Notes: generated from the sequence alone by a model not told the origin. Counted from the stretch's first letter, positions 30,067-39,000 are shown. The stretch is DNA of 64,000 nucleotides from Nakamurella sp. A5-74 (GCF_040438885.1 NZ_CP159218.1:1550001-1614000), one strand, 5' to 3'. Numbers and translations are program-made.

Positions 30067-31215
30067 ATGACGAGCTCCACCGATCCGCCCGCCGCCTCCC
30101 TTCGCGATGCGCCTCCTGCTGCTGATCGGCTGCGGGTGGCCGTCGTGTTCGGCGGGACCAGTGGTGAGCACCCCGTGTCGTGCCTGTCGGCTGCCAGCGT
30201 CACCAGCCGGCTGGACCCCGATCTCTTCGACGTCATCGCGGTCGGCATCACCCCGCAGGGGGCCTGGCGGCAGGTGGATCCGGCGAGCCTGGTGCCGATC
30301 GACGGCGCGCCGCTGCCCCAGGTCAGCGGGTCGAGCGAGATCACGCTGCTGCCCGACGCGACCTCGGGCGCGCTGGTCGCGGTCGGTGATCGGGCGGGCG
30401 CTGCAGGCATCGATGTCACCGGGATCAAGGTCGACGTGGTGTTCCCGGTGCTGCACGGCCCGATGGGGGAGGACGGCACCATCCAGGGTCTGCTCGAGCT
30501 GGCCGGAATCCCGTACGTCGGTGCGGGGGTGCTGGCCTCCGCCACCGGCATGGACAAGGAGTTCACCCGCAAGCTGCTGGTGGCAGAGGGACTGCAGGTG
30601 TGTGACTGGGCGGTGCTGCGGCCGGGCGTCGCCACCCTCACCCAGCAGCAGAAGGACGACCTCGGGTTGCCGGTGTTCGTCAAACCCGCGCGGGCCGGAT
30701 CGTCGCTGGGTGTGTCGAAGGTCGACGACTGGGCCGACCTGGACGCGGCCATCGCGCTCGCCCGCCGCGCCGATCCGAAGGTGCTGGTGGAGGCGGCCGT
30801 GGTCGGCCGGGAGATCGAGTGCGGTGTCCTGGAGCGCCCGGACGGCAGCGTCGTTGCGTCGCCGACCGCCGAGATCCACGTCGCCGGCGAGCATGCCTTC
30901 TACGACTTCGAGGCCAAGTACCTCGACGACGCGTCCACCTTCGACATCCCGGCCCAGCTCCCGCCAGGCATCGAGGACCGGGTGCGCGAGCAGGCGGTCA
31001 GCGCGTTCCGGGCGCTGGACTGCCAGGGCCTGGCCCGGGTCGACTTCTTCGTCTCCGAAGATGGCCGGATCCTGGTGAACGAGATCAACACCATGCCGGG
31101 TTTCACCTCGATCTCCATGTACCCCAGGATGTTCGCCGCCGGTGGCGTCGACTACCCGACGCTGCTGACGACCCTCGTCCGCACTGCCGTGGCCAGAGGC
31201 ACCGGCCTGCGCTGA
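30067..31215 (+). CDS. ddl: D-alanine--D-alanine ligase
   Basis: 382 aa from the ATG at 30067; a frame start at 30010 lies before the -10 box. It ligates two D-Ala with ATP for peptidoglycan. The N-terminal domain starts '[13 protein letters not shown]'. ATP-grasp features include '[14 protein letters not shown]' and the Mg2+-binding '[16 protein letters not shown]' near the C-terminus. Position after gpsA and before DUF3515/thiL is conserved in actinobacteria. Confidence 0.96.
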   Translation: MTSSTDPPAASLRDAPPAADRLRVAVVFGGTSGEHPVSCLSAASVTSRLDPDLFDVIAVGITPQGAWRQVDPASLVPIDGAPLPQVSGSSEITLLPDATSGALVAVGDRAGAAGIDVTGIKVDVVFPVLHGPMGEDGTIQGLLELAGIPYVGAGVLASATGMDKEFTRKLLVAEGLQVCDWAVLRPGVATLTQQQKDDLGLPVFVKPARAGSSLGVSKVDDWADLDAAIALARRADPKVLVEAAVVGREIECGVLERPDGSVVASPTAEIHVAGEHAFYDFEAKYLDDASTFDIPAQLPPGIEDRVREQAVSAFRALDCQGLARVDFFVSEDGRILVNEINTMPGFTSISMYPRMFAAGGVDYPTLLTTLVRTAVARGTGLR

Positions 31216-31237
31216 GGGAGCTCCTCGTGCGGCCGGC

Positions 31238-31345
31238 CGCGGCTGTGCCCCGGGTCCCGCCCGGCGGGATCCACGGGTTCGCAGGCTGACCCGGCGGATA
31301 CCCGCCCATGCCCGAGCCTCTCCCTGACCCGGGGGCACAGCCGCG
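31238..31345. terminator. Long interrupted inverted repeat between ddl and DUF3515
   Basis: A 19-bp arm starting cgcggctgtgcc (31238-31256) is matched by its complement at 31326-31345 with one extra C, enclosing about 69 nt. It lies between convergent genes, so a terminator is the simplest reading, but the arm length and loop are unusual. The remaining intergenic DNA to 31478 shows no gene. Confidence 0.5.
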
Positions 31346-31478
31346 TCCGGTCGCCGTCGTCGATGAGGCGGGAGAAACGTGTGCCCCGGCCGGATGCTGA
31401 TGTGGAACAGGGTCACCCCGACGGTGATCGGGCGTACGACCAAGGAGGGCGTCGAGATCCCGTCGGAGCTGGAACCGG

Positions 31479-32132
31479 TCAGTTGTCGGTGGTGGTGGGC
31501 AGTACCCCGCCCTTGCAAAGGGTGCCGTCCGCCTGGGCGGTGGACGGCATCACGCCGGAGATCACCGCGGAGAGCTCCTGGATGGCACCGCTGCCGGCGC
31601 CGTCGGGGAGGGTGAGTGCGATCCGTACCGGCCGGTCGGCGGCGAGGTAGGTGGTCTGCCCACCCTCGCTGCGCTGCAGCCACAACACACCCTGCAGTGA
31701 GTTCGGGCCGCTGATCTGCGTCAGCTGCGAGCTGCAGGTCAGCTCGGCCGGTGTGGGCAGCCCGCAGCGCAGGATGATCGCCGGATCACCCCACGCCGCT
31801 GAACCGTCGGGCTCGCCGATCAGCGTGCGCTTCGCCGCACCGCCGAGAGTTGCGGGGAGCGCGGTGGCCAGGTCGGTGCAGTACCTGCCCGTCCCGCCGG
31901 GGGACGGCACGGCGGCCAGCCCCAGCGGCTCGGTCGAGGAGGAGTTCACGTTCGACCAGATGATCCCGCCGACGACGACCGCGATCACCAGGATCACCGG
32001 TAGCGCCAGGACCATCAGCAGCATGCCGCGCCGGGGTTCGTCCGCGGGCAGCACCTGCGCGCCCGGAGCCGGGTCGGTGCCGTCGGGACTCCCGGCGGTC
32101 GGGTCGGGGCTCTCGGGACGACGGGAAGGCAT
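31479..32132 (-). CDS. DUF3515 membrane-anchored protein
   Basis: 217 aa. A cytoplasmic Pro/Asp-rich N-terminus (about 37 residues) is followed by one transmembrane segment (LLMVLALPVILVIAVVVGGI) and an extracytoplasmic domain of about 150 residues with conserved cysteines (RYCTDL, LRCGLP, LTCSS, LCKGG). It is the conserved neighbour of ddl and thiL in actinobacteria (Rv2980 position). Function unknown; an envelope role is only suggested by topology and by ddl nearby. Confidence 0.8.
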   Translation of the reverse strand: MPSRRPESPDPTAGSPDGTDPAPGAQVLPADEPRRGMLLMVLALPVILVIAVVVGGIIWSNVNSSSTEPLGLAAVPSPGGTGRYCTDLATALPATLGGAAKRTLIGEPDGSAAWGDPAIILRCGLPTPAELTCSSQLTQISGPNSLQGVLWLQRSEGGQTTYLAADRPVRIALTLPDGAGSGAIQELSAVISGVMPSTAQADGTLCKGGVLPTTTDN

Positions 32133-32201
32133 CTGCGGCTGGTGCTCCGTGCGATCAGTGGCCGGGAGTCACCGATGCACGGTGAGACGGCCGGTGTGTG
32201 G

Positions 32202-32435
32202 TCAGAGGTTGACGACGGGGCAGGTGAGGGTCCGGGTGATGCCCTTGACGCCCTGCACCCTGGCCACGACCAGCTTGCCGAGCTCGTCGACGGAGTTCGC
32301 CTCGGCGCGGACGATCACGTCGTACGGTCCGGTGACGTCCTCGGCGCTGGTGACGCCGGGAAGCTCGGCGATGGCGGATGCCACCGACGCGGCCTGGCCG
32401 ACCTCGGTCTGGATGAGGATGAACGCGTGCACCAC
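32202..32435 (-). CDS. Stand-alone AsnC/Lrp ligand-binding (RAM) domain protein
   Basis: 77 aa starting with tandem GTG codons at 32435; an AAGGGG site lies about 6 nt upstream. The whole protein is one alpha-beta RAM domain ('VHAFILIQTEVGQAASVA', 'GPYDVIVRAEANSVDELGKLV'). It has no helix-turn-helix, so it cannot bind DNA alone in the Lrp manner. It may bind an amino acid or heteromerise with a full Lrp protein. It lies between DUF3515 and thiL, a conserved actinobacterial position. A longer upstream frame is not credible. Confidence 0.82.
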   Translation of the reverse strand: MVHAFILIQTEVGQAASVASAIAELPGVTSAEDVTGPYDVIVRAEANSVDELGKLVVARVQGVKGITRTLTCPVVNL

Positions 32436-32665
32436 GATGTGCCCCTTTCGCTGGCGAACTGACGTGCCCTGTCTGTCTGCTTCGCAGGGTAGCCGTTCCG
32501 GCCGCTGCGCCGGACATTGCGTCGGCGCCCCGGACGCGCTCGGCCCGCCGCCGATCGGGTGGCGTGCGACCGGGGAGAGGTCGGCGGCGGCGCGCCGGTC
32601 CGTGGGTGGGCGGACCCTGCTGCACCATGGACCCACCGCCAGAACCCGAGGAGAGTGGACCAGCC

Positions 32666-33673
32666 GTGCCTTCAGTGCCATCGTCATCCGCAGGTCGATC
32701 AGCGCCGCCCGCAGGCGTCGCGACAACGGTCGAGGAGGTCGGCGAGTTCGGGGTGATCGCTCGGGTGGTGGCGGCACTGCCGCAGCCTGCAGCGACCACC
32801 CTGCTGGGCCCCGGTGACGACTGCGCGGTGCTCGCGGCACCCGACGGTCGCGTCGTCACCAGCGTCGACGTGCTGGTGGACGGGGTGCACTTCCGGTCGG
32901 ACTGGGCCACGGGTGAGCAGATCGGGCGCCGCGCGGCGCTGGCCGCCATGTCGGATGTCGCCGCGATGGGTGCCGTGCCGACTGCGCTGCTGGTCGGGCT
33001 CGCTGCACCCGGGACGACGGACGCGGGCCTGCTCCAGCAGATCGGTGCCGGGCTGTCCGCCGCGGCTGCCGAGGTCGGCGCCGATGTGGTCGGCGGTGAT
33101 GTGACCAGTGCTCCGGTGCTGATGATCTCGGTCACCGTGATCGGCACCCTGGGCGGCGTCGCCCCGGTACTGCGCAGCGGGGCGGGGGTCGGAGACGTGG
33201 TGGCCCTGACGGGCCGGATCGGTTGGGCCGCAGCGGGACTGGCGGTACTGACGCGCGGCTTCCGATCACCGGCCGCCGCAGTCGGGGCCTACCGGGTGCC
33301 GGAACCGCCGTTGGCGCAGGGCCCGGTCGCTGCCGTCACCGGGGCCACCGCGATGATCGACGTGTCAGACGGGCTGCTGGCCGATCTGGGGCACATCGCC
33401 GACGCCTCCGGGGTGGCGATCGATCTGCGATCCCGGGCCCTGACCGTGCCGGCCAGACTCCTCGAGGTGGGATCGGCGCTGGGCAAGGACCCGATGACGT
33501 GGCTGCTGACGGGCGGGGACGACCACCCGCTCGCCGCGACCTTCCCCGATACCGCATCCGTACCGGAGGGCTGGACGGTGATCGGCCGGGTGAGCGCCGG
33601 CGCCGGCGTGACCGTGGACGGCGCGACCTACGAGGGCGACGCGGGCTGGGACCACTTCCGGTCCGGACGGTGA
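32666..33673 (+). CDS. thiL: Thiamine-monophosphate kinase
   Basis: 335 aa from the GTG at 32666, which has gaggaga 11 nt upstream; an ATG at 32627 would add 13 residues without a ribosome-binding site. It phosphorylates thiamine phosphate to the diphosphate cofactor. Recognisable motifs are 'GEFGVIARV', 'GPGDDCAVL', 'SVDVLVDGVHFR', 'GGDVTSAP' and 'MIDVSDGLLADLGHIA', all typical of the PurM/ThiL fold with Mg2+-ATP-binding aspartates. The stop is the first base of the 16-bp array before ung. Thiamine diphosphate is the cofactor of IlvB. Confidence 0.92.
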   Translation: MPSVPSSSAGRSAPPAGVATTVEEVGEFGVIARVVAALPQPAATTLLGPGDDCAVLAAPDGRVVTSVDVLVDGVHFRSDWATGEQIGRRAALAAMSDVAAMGAVPTALLVGLAAPGTTDAGLLQQIGAGLSAAAAEVGADVVGGDVTSAPVLMISVTVIGTLGGVAPVLRSGAGVGDVVALTGRIGWAAAGLAVLTRGFRSPAAAVGAYRVPEPPLAQGPVAAVTGATAMIDVSDGLLADLGHIADASGVAIDLRSRALTVPARLLEVGSALGKDPMTWLLTGGDDHPLAATFPDTASVPEGWTVIGRVSAGAGVTVDGATYEGDAGWDHFRSGR

Positions 33674-33734
33674 GGATGCGTGCCCGTGAGGATGCGAAAC
33701 GGTGAGGATGCGTGACGGTGAGGATGCGATGAGG
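33671..33734 (+). repeat. 16-bp tandem array between thiL and ung
   Basis: Four units beginning tgaggatgcg at 33671, 33687, 33703 and 33719, exactly 16 bp apart, with variable last six bases. The first unit starts with the thiL stop codon. The ung ATG follows at 33743. Each unit contains TGAGG then ATG. Confidence 0.9.
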
Positions 33735-33742
33735 AGGCCCCG

Positions 33743-34414
33743 ATGACGAAGCCACTGGCCGAGCAGATCGATCCGGGCTGGGCGACGGCACTGGAACCGG
33801 TGGCCGACACGATCACCGCGATGGGCGCGTTCCTGCGGGAGGAGGTGGCGGCCGGGCGAAGCTACCTACCCGCCGGCTCGAATGTGTTGCGCGCCTTCAC
33901 CCGTCCACTGCAGGACGTCCGGGTGTTGATCGTCGGGCAGGATCCCTACCCGACCCCCGGTCATGCGATCGGGTTGTCCTTCGCCGTCGAGCGCGACGTG
34001 CGGCCGATCCCACGATCGCTCAAGAACATCTATCGCGAACTGGAGTCCGACCTCGGGATCAGCCCGCCGCAGCACGGTGATCTGTCGGCGTGGGCCGATG
34101 CCGGGGTGATGCTGTTGAACCGGGTGCTGACGGTCGCCCCCGGTTCCCCTGCATCGCATCGCGGACGTGGCTGGGAGCGCGTCACCGATCGCGCGATCGA
34201 GGTACTCGCGGCGCGGGGTGGAGCGCTGGTCGCGATCCTGTGGGGCAAGGACGCGCAGAGCCTGCGGCCGGCGCTCGGTGCGGTGCCGGTGATCGCCTCG
34301 GCGCACCCGTCACCGATGTCGGCCGACCGGGGTTTCTTCGGCTCGAAGCCGTTCTCCCGGGCTGATGCGTTGCTCACGGGGCAGGGCGCCGAGCCCGTCG
34401 ACTGGCGCCTCTGA
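33743..34414 (+). CDS. ung: Uracil-DNA glycosylase, family 1
   Basis: 223 aa. It excises uracil from DNA. The water-activating Asp67 is in '[14 protein letters not shown]', the uracil-pocket region follows, and the DNA-intercalation loop is '[18 protein letters not shown]' near residue 192. An gaggagg ribosome-binding site lies before the ATG. Position after thiL matches mycobacteria. Confidence 0.96.
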   Translation: MTKPLAEQIDPGWATALEPVADTITAMGAFLREEVAAGRSYLPAGSNVLRAFTRPLQDVRVLIVGQDPYPTPGHAIGLSFAVERDVRPIPRSLKNIYRELESDLGISPPQHGDLSAWADAGVMLLNRVLTVAPGSPASHRGRGWERVTDRAIEVLAARGGALVAILWGKDAQSLRPALGAVPVIASAHPSPMSADRGFFGSKPFSRADALLTGQGAEPVDWRL

Positions 34415-34426
34415 GGCGGGAGCCCC

Positions 34427-35494
34427 TCAGAACAGTGCCCGGTCCCAGTCGTCGATGGCGGTCGCGAGCCGGTTCGGGCCCGGCTCGTCCGGTGCGGTGT
34501 CCACTGCGGTGGTGGCGGCCAGGAGCAGCGGCAGCAACAACAGCGACGGCAAGGCCAGGCCGGTGCCCAGGTCGAGCGAGCTGAGGGTGTCGATCCCCAG
34601 CAGGCCGAGCAACCGGCCGTGGACGATCTCCGCCCGTGGCCCCGGTACGAGGGTGTACCGCTCGGCGCCCGGCGCGAACCGGTGCGCCAGGACGGCGGCG
34701 ACGACGGTCGGCACGTCGTCCACCATGGTCGGCACGCCACTGAGTGCCGCCTGCAGGATGAAACCGGTCAGTGCGGCGAGGTCGGTACCGCCGGCCACCC
34801 GCAGCAGGGTCGCGGCATCACCACTGCCGGTGCTGAGGCGGTAGCGGGCATCACGCACTGCAGCGGCGCGACGACACCAGCCGGCATCGTCGACCCCGGT
34901 GCCCCGCCCGCTGACCTCGATCGGTTCCATACCCGTCAGGTGCGAGGCAAGAGCCGCAGCGCTCACGTCGACGCCGACCCCGCACAACCCGGTGAGGAAC
35001 AGATCGGCGCCGCCTGAGATCAGCCGGTCGGCGGTGTCGCGCCCGATCTGGATCGCCCTGGCCACCTCGTCCAGGGTCAGCGCGTCGGCGATGTCGATCG
35101 GCTCGCTGCCCGCGCGCACCCGGTCGGCGCGGACGTCGGGCGGGGTCTCGTCCGCCGTGAGGCCGACGTCCGTGACGTCGATCCGGACGCCGGCCCTGGC
35201 GGCCAGTCGTCCGGTGGTGCCTTCCGAGGCCGCGAGCTGCCCGGCGAGCCGGGCACTCTCGGCCGGCGACTCGGCCGTGACCTGGCGCAGGGTGATGCCG
35301 TGGTCGGCAGCGAAGACCACCAAGGTGGGTGCGGTCGGGGTCACCGGCGAACCGGGAGAGCGTCGCAGCGCTGCGAGCGCCTCGACCCAGGCCGCGGTCT
35401 GGCCCAGCGAACCGGGGGTCAGGGTGGCACGGCGTTGGGCGCTGACCGCCGCAGCGCCGAGATCTGGGGCAGGTACCTGCAGGGAATCGCTCAC
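34427..35494 (-). CDS. CobT-like nicotinate-nucleotide phosphoribosyltransferase homologue
   Basis: 355 aa, the length of CobT, which makes alpha-ribazole phosphate for the lower ligand of cobalamin. The overall fold is recognisable ('PDLGAAAVSAQRRATLTPGSLG' N-terminus, 'LVVFAADHGI', 'ISGGADLFLTGLCGVGVD'). However, the GEMGIGNTT motif reads GLCGVGVDV and the C-terminal LGEGSGA motif reads LGTGLALP, so both glutamates usually considered catalytic appear missing. The C-terminus is unusually leucine-rich. No cobalamin genes lie nearby. It starts with GTG and is probably leaderless. It may be a divergent or inactive paralogue. Confidence 0.75.
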   Translation of the reverse strand: MSDSLQVPAPDLGAAAVSAQRRATLTPGSLGQTAAWVEALAALRRSPGSPVTPTAPTLVVFAADHGITLRQVTAESPAESARLAGQLAASEGTTGRLAARAGVRIDVTDVGLTADETPPDVRADRVRAGSEPIDIADALTLDEVARAIQIGRDTADRLISGGADLFLTGLCGVGVDVSAAALASHLTGMEPIEVSGRGTGVDDAGWCRRAAAVRDARYRLSTGSGDAATLLRVAGGTDLAALTGFILQAALSGVPTMVDDVPTVVAAVLAHRFAPGAERYTLVPGPRAEIVHGRLLGLLGIDTLSSLDLGTGLALPSLLLLPLLLAATTAVDTAPDEPGPNRLATAIDDWDRALF

Positions 35495-35500
35495 GGCTGC

Positions 35501-35506
35501 AACCTA
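35501..35506 (-). promoter_or_regulatory. -10 box of the CobT-like gene (leaderless)
   Basis: TAGGTT on the minus strand, 6 nt before the GTG at 35494. No ribosome-binding site is seen. Confidence 0.45.
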
Positions 35507-35606
35507 CCCGCGCGCGCCGCAGGTGGGACCCCGCGACCGGCGACCTGCAGGCGGGGTGCGCAGCGACCAGAGACGCACGAGAGGTTCCGGCACCCTGGTG
35601 CCGGCA

Positions 35607-35622
35607 GTTAACGGCGGTTAAC
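35607..35622. promoter_or_regulatory. Candidate operator GTTAAC-GGCG-GTTAAC
   Basis: Two GTTAAC hexamers, each itself palindromic, separated by 4 bp and lying 69 bp before the acyl-CoA dehydrogenase start. It is AT-rich in GC-rich surroundings and flanked by a CCGGCAC/GTGCCGG hairpin. It looks like a TetR-type fatty-acid regulator site; the binding protein is unknown. Confidence 0.45.
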
Positions 35623-35690
35623 ATGGGCTCTGTCGCCGGCGACCCTGCCGGACGGCACTGCGGCAACCCGTTCGGCAGAAAGCAGCCCTG

Positions 35691-36890
35691 ATGACCCTCC
35701 TCGCCAGCAGTACCGCCTCCCAGTTCGGCTTCGCAACTCCCGCGGAGTACGACGAGATCCGGGAGGCGGTCCGGCAGATCGCCGGGAAGCGCGGGCTGCG
35801 GGAGTACGCCGAGCGTGGCCGACGCAACGAGCCGCAGACCGAGCTCTGGAACGAACTCGGCGACGCGGGATTCATCGGGATCAACGTCCCCGAGGAGTTC
35901 GACGGCGGGGGTGCCGGGATGAGCGAGCTCGCGGTGGTGATCGAGGCCAGCGCATCCGTCGGCTGTCCGCTGTTGCTCACCCTGGTCTCCAGTGCGATCG
36001 CCGTGGAAGTGTTGCGCCGTCACGGTTCCGTTGCGCAGCAACAGGAGTGGCTGACCAAGCTCGCCGGCGGGCGGACGAAGGTGGCCTTCGCCATCACCGA
36101 ACCGGACGCGGGGAGCAACTCGCACAACCTGTCCACCACGGCCAAGCCGGTCGATCCGGCGCAGTCGGACGGTGAGTGGACGATCTCCGGCCAGAAGTAC
36201 TACATCTCCGGTGTCGAGGAGTCCGAGGCGATCCTGCTGGTCGCCCGCACCGGTACGGACGAGCGCGGCCGTGGGCAGCTCTCGATGTTCCTGGTTCCCA
36301 CCGGCGCCGCGGGCCTGACCGCCACCCCACTGCCGGTCGCCGCACAGATCACGGACCGGCAGTACACCCTCTTCCTGGACGACGTGCGCGTCCTGGCGAC
36401 CGCTGTGGTCGGCGAGATCGGCTCCGGTTTGCAGGCGCTGTTCGACGGGCTCAACCCGGAACGGATCGCCACTGCCGCGCTGTGCGTCGGCGTCGGCCGG
36501 TGCGCGCTGGACGCGGCCGCCGAGTACGCGCGTACCCGCGAGGTCTGGGGCAAGCCGATCGGCACCCACCAGGGCGTCGCACATCCGTTGGCGCAGGCCA
36601 AGATCGACGTCGAGATGGCTGCGCTGATGTTGGCCAAGGCCGCCTGGTTGCACGACAACGGAATGCCGGCCGGTGAGGCCTCGAACATGGCGAAGGCTGC
36701 TGCTGCCGATGCCGCAGTCGCGGCTGTCGACGCGGCGATGCAGACCCACGGCGGCAACGGCATGTCGCAGGAGTACGGCCTGATGTCGTTGTACGGCATG
36801 GCCCGGCTGCTGCGGATCGCGCCGGTGAGCAAGGAAATGATCCTCAACTACGTCTCGCACACCTCGCTGGGCCTACCCCGTTCGTACTGA
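35691..36890 (+). CDS. Acyl-CoA dehydrogenase
   Basis: 399 aa. An FAD enzyme introducing the alpha-beta double bond into acyl-CoA. The N-terminal helical domain, the beta domain with 'KVAFAITEPDAGSNSHN' (near residue 128) and 'WTISGQKYYISG', and the C-terminal helical domain ('TREVWGKPIGTHQGVAHPLA', 'QTHGGNGMSQEYGL') are all present. The last replaces the QxxGGxG FAD motif by THGGNG, as in many actinobacterial members. It stands alone, with no beta-oxidation partners adjacent. The substrate chain length is not deducible. Confidence 0.92.
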   Translation: MTLLASSTASQFGFATPAEYDEIREAVRQIAGKRGLREYAERGRRNEPQTELWNELGDAGFIGINVPEEFDGGGAGMSELAVVIEASASVGCPLLLTLVSSAIAVEVLRRHGSVAQQQEWLTKLAGGRTKVAFAITEPDAGSNSHNLSTTAKPVDPAQSDGEWTISGQKYYISGVEESEAILLVARTGTDERGRGQLSMFLVPTGAAGLTATPLPVAAQITDRQYTLFLDDVRVLATAVVGEIGSGLQALFDGLNPERIATAALCVGVGRCALDAAAEYARTREVWGKPIGTHQGVAHPLAQAKIDVEMAALMLAKAAWLHDNGMPAGEASNMAKAAAADAAVAAVDAAMQTHGGNGMSQEYGLMSLYGMARLLRIAPVSKEMILNYVSHTSLGLPRSY

Positions 36891-36914
36891 GCGGCACCCC
36901 GCACCACTGACACA

Positions 36915-36947
36915 CGAAGGGCCCCGGTCGCTGACCGGGGCCCTTCG
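36915..36947. terminator. Terminator between acyl-CoA dehydrogenase and csbD
   Basis: A 15-bp perfect stem (36915-36929 with 36933-36947) with a GCT loop, between convergent genes. Confidence 0.85.
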
Positions 36948-36982
36948 CGGTGGTGGCGCGCTCGGGTCGAGCGCGCGAAGCT

Positions 36983-37168
36983 TCACCTGCCGAAGGTGTC
37001 CTTGGCAGCGTCCTTGACGTTCTCGCCGGCCTTCTTGGCCTCGGCTTTGGCCTGATCGCCCTGGCCCTCGGCCTCGAGCGACTCGTTGTCGGTCGCCTTG
37101 CCGGTGGCTTCCTTCGCCTTGCCGGACACATCCTCGGCGGTGTTCTTGATCTTGTCTCCGAGCGACAT
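36983..37168 (-). CDS. CsbD-family stress protein
   Basis: 61 aa from the ATG at 37168, with AGGAGG 6 nt upstream; a longer frame from 37204 lacks such a site. It begins 'MSLGDKIKNTAEDVSGKAKE', the CsbD signature, and is almost entirely Lys/Ala/Glu/Asp-rich amphipathic helix, like small general-stress proteins. Such proteins are usually controlled by a stress sigma factor; no promoter is obvious here. Molecular function is unknown. Confidence 0.9.
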   Translation of the reverse strand: MSLGDKIKNTAEDVSGKAKEATGKATDNESLEAEGQGDQAKAEAKKAGENVKDAAKDTFGR

Positions 37169-37297
37169 CTTGAACCTCCTGGTGCAGGTGGTGTCCGATT
37201 CCACGGACGTCGCGGTGGTGCCGCGACACCATCAAAGTGCCCGCTGCGGGTGCGATCAAACCTGCACGAAGATGTGGAAAACGCGTGAATCGCCCGT

Positions 37298-38920
37298 TCA
37301 GACGGAGCCGAACGCCAACTCGCCGGCCGACCAGGTGCCCAGTACCGCGGTACAGGCGATCGCGTCGATCGCAGCGCGGTCGGCGGCGGGGTCTCCCGTG
37401 GCCTCGGGCACCGGGTCGGTGTCCACACAGACCAGGTCTGCCAGGTGACCTGGAGTCAGGGAGCCCAGATCGTCCGCGCGCCCGATCGCTCGCGCACCAC
37501 CCACGGTGTGGGCGGCGAGGGCCTCGGCGGGTGACACCGCCTCTTGCGTGCGCCAGCCACCGGGTGGTGTTCCGTCGAGCCGGGTCCGGGTGACGGCCGC
37601 GTGCAGCGCCAGGAACGGGTTCGGGCTCTCGATCGGCGCGTCCGAGCCGAACGCCAGGGTGCCACCGGCGGCCAGCACGCTGCGCCAGGCGTAGGGCAGC
37701 AGGTCGTGCCCCACCAATACCCGATCGGCCAGGTCCCAGTCCGTGGTGCAGTGCGTGGGTTGCATGGAGGCGATGACGCCCAGCCGGGCGAGCCGGTGGG
37801 CATCCGTGGGGCGCAGGTACTGGGCATGCTCGATGCTCACCCGCAGTCCGTCGGTCAGCAGGCCCTCATGCCTTGCTCGCTCGTACACGTCCAGGACGAT
37901 CTGGTTGGCTCGGTCGCCGATCGCGTGGGTAGCCACGCCGATCCCGTTGCGGAGCGCGAGAGCTGTTGCCTCCCACAGGGTCTCCTCCGACATCACCGCG
38001 ATGCCGGTGGTGCCGGTGTCGGTGAACGGGCGGCACATGTGGCAGGTCCGCGAACCGAGTGCGCCGTCGCTGAACAGCTTCACCGGGCCGGTGCGCAACC
38101 GCTCGTCACCCGATCCGGTGCGCCGACCCTCGTCGATCGCCGCCTGGAGTGCGCGGTAGGGGATCGCCTTCGCCACCCGCACGACGAGCGCGCCACGGGC
38201 GTGCAGCGTTCGATAGCCGGCGAGGGCGTCCTCACCGTCGATGTCGTGGATCGCGGTCACCCCGAAAGCCAGCAGGCGGCGCTGGGCGGCCGCTAGATCG
38301 GCGACGGTCCGCTCGGCTGTGGCAGCCGGCGCGACCGTGGTGATCAGCCCGCACGCGGTCTCCCGCAGGATGCCGGTGGGGCTGCCGCCGGCATCCCGGA
38401 CGATCTCGCCACCCACCGGATCCGGTGTGTCCGCATCGATCCCGGCAGCCGCCAACGCTGCGGTGTTGGCCCAGATGGTGTGGCCGTCGAGGCTGTCCAG
38501 GATCGCCGGGCGCGATCCGGTCACCGTGTCGAGAGCGTGCCGGTCGGGTTGGACGGCGACATCCCAGCGGTTGGAATCCCAATGGCCACCGGTGAACCAG
38601 TCGTCCGGGGCGAGGCGTGCGGCGTGATCGGCGACCCGCTGCAGGCACTCGGCGAGCGTGGCGCTGGAGCGCAGGTCGACCTCACCCAGGCCACGGGCGT
38701 AGCTGAGCGAGTGGATGTGGGCATCGATCAACCCCGGCACGACGGCGGCTCCTGGAAGATCGACGACGAGTGATGTCGGGCTGCTGGAGGCCAGTCCGGC
38801 CGCGTCACCGGCGGCGATCACCTGCCCGTCGAGAACCAGCAGGCCGGTGACCGGCGGGCTGCCGACGGAGCCGAGATGGATGCGGGGATGACGGAACAGG
38901 GTCGGGCGCACGCTGAGCAT
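37298..38920 (-). CDS. YtcJ-type amidohydrolase (amidohydrolase family 3)
   Basis: 540 aa from the ATG at 38920; a longer start at 38977 adds 19 residues without support. Metal-dependent hydrolase of the YtcJ/exoenzyme-regulatory group. 'GLIDAHIHSLSYARG' carries the first metal-binding HxH near residue 70; 'KLFSDGALGSRTC' is a family signature; 'THAIGDRANQ', 'IEHAQYL' and 'FGSDAPIE' carry the other metal ligands and catalytic Asp. Substrate unknown, possibly an N-acyl or amide compound. It is divergent from the hydrolase-TetR operon. Confidence 0.88.
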   Translation of the reverse strand: MLSVRPTLFRHPRIHLGSVGSPPVTGLLVLDGQVIAAGDAAGLASSSPTSLVVDLPGAAVVPGLIDAHIHSLSYARGLGEVDLRSSATLAECLQRVADHAARLAPDDWFTGGHWDSNRWDVAVQPDRHALDTVTGSRPAILDSLDGHTIWANTAALAAAGIDADTPDPVGGEIVRDAGGSPTGILRETACGLITTVAPAATAERTVADLAAAQRRLLAFGVTAIHDIDGEDALAGYRTLHARGALVVRVAKAIPYRALQAAIDEGRRTGSGDERLRTGPVKLFSDGALGSRTCHMCRPFTDTGTTGIAVMSEETLWEATALALRNGIGVATHAIGDRANQIVLDVYERARHEGLLTDGLRVSIEHAQYLRPTDAHRLARLGVIASMQPTHCTTDWDLADRVLVGHDLLPYAWRSVLAAGGTLAFGSDAPIESPNPFLALHAAVTRTRLDGTPPGGWRTQEAVSPAEALAAHTVGGARAIGRADDLGSLTPGHLADLVCVDTDPVPEATGDPAADRAAIDAIACTAVLGTWSAGELAFGSV

Positions 38921-38970
38921 CGTAGGAGCAGGCGGTACGCGCCAGGGAGCGAGGCACGCTCGGTCTCCGG

Positions 38971-39000
38971 TTGACACCCAGGGGCTAATTGATTTAGCTT
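38971..39000 (+). promoter_or_regulatory. Promoter of the hydrolase-TetR operon
   Basis: TTGACA (38971-38976), 18-bp spacer and TAGCTT (38995-39000). A GCTAA-N5-TTAGC palindrome (38984-38998) lies in the spacer and -10 region. Confidence 0.65.
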
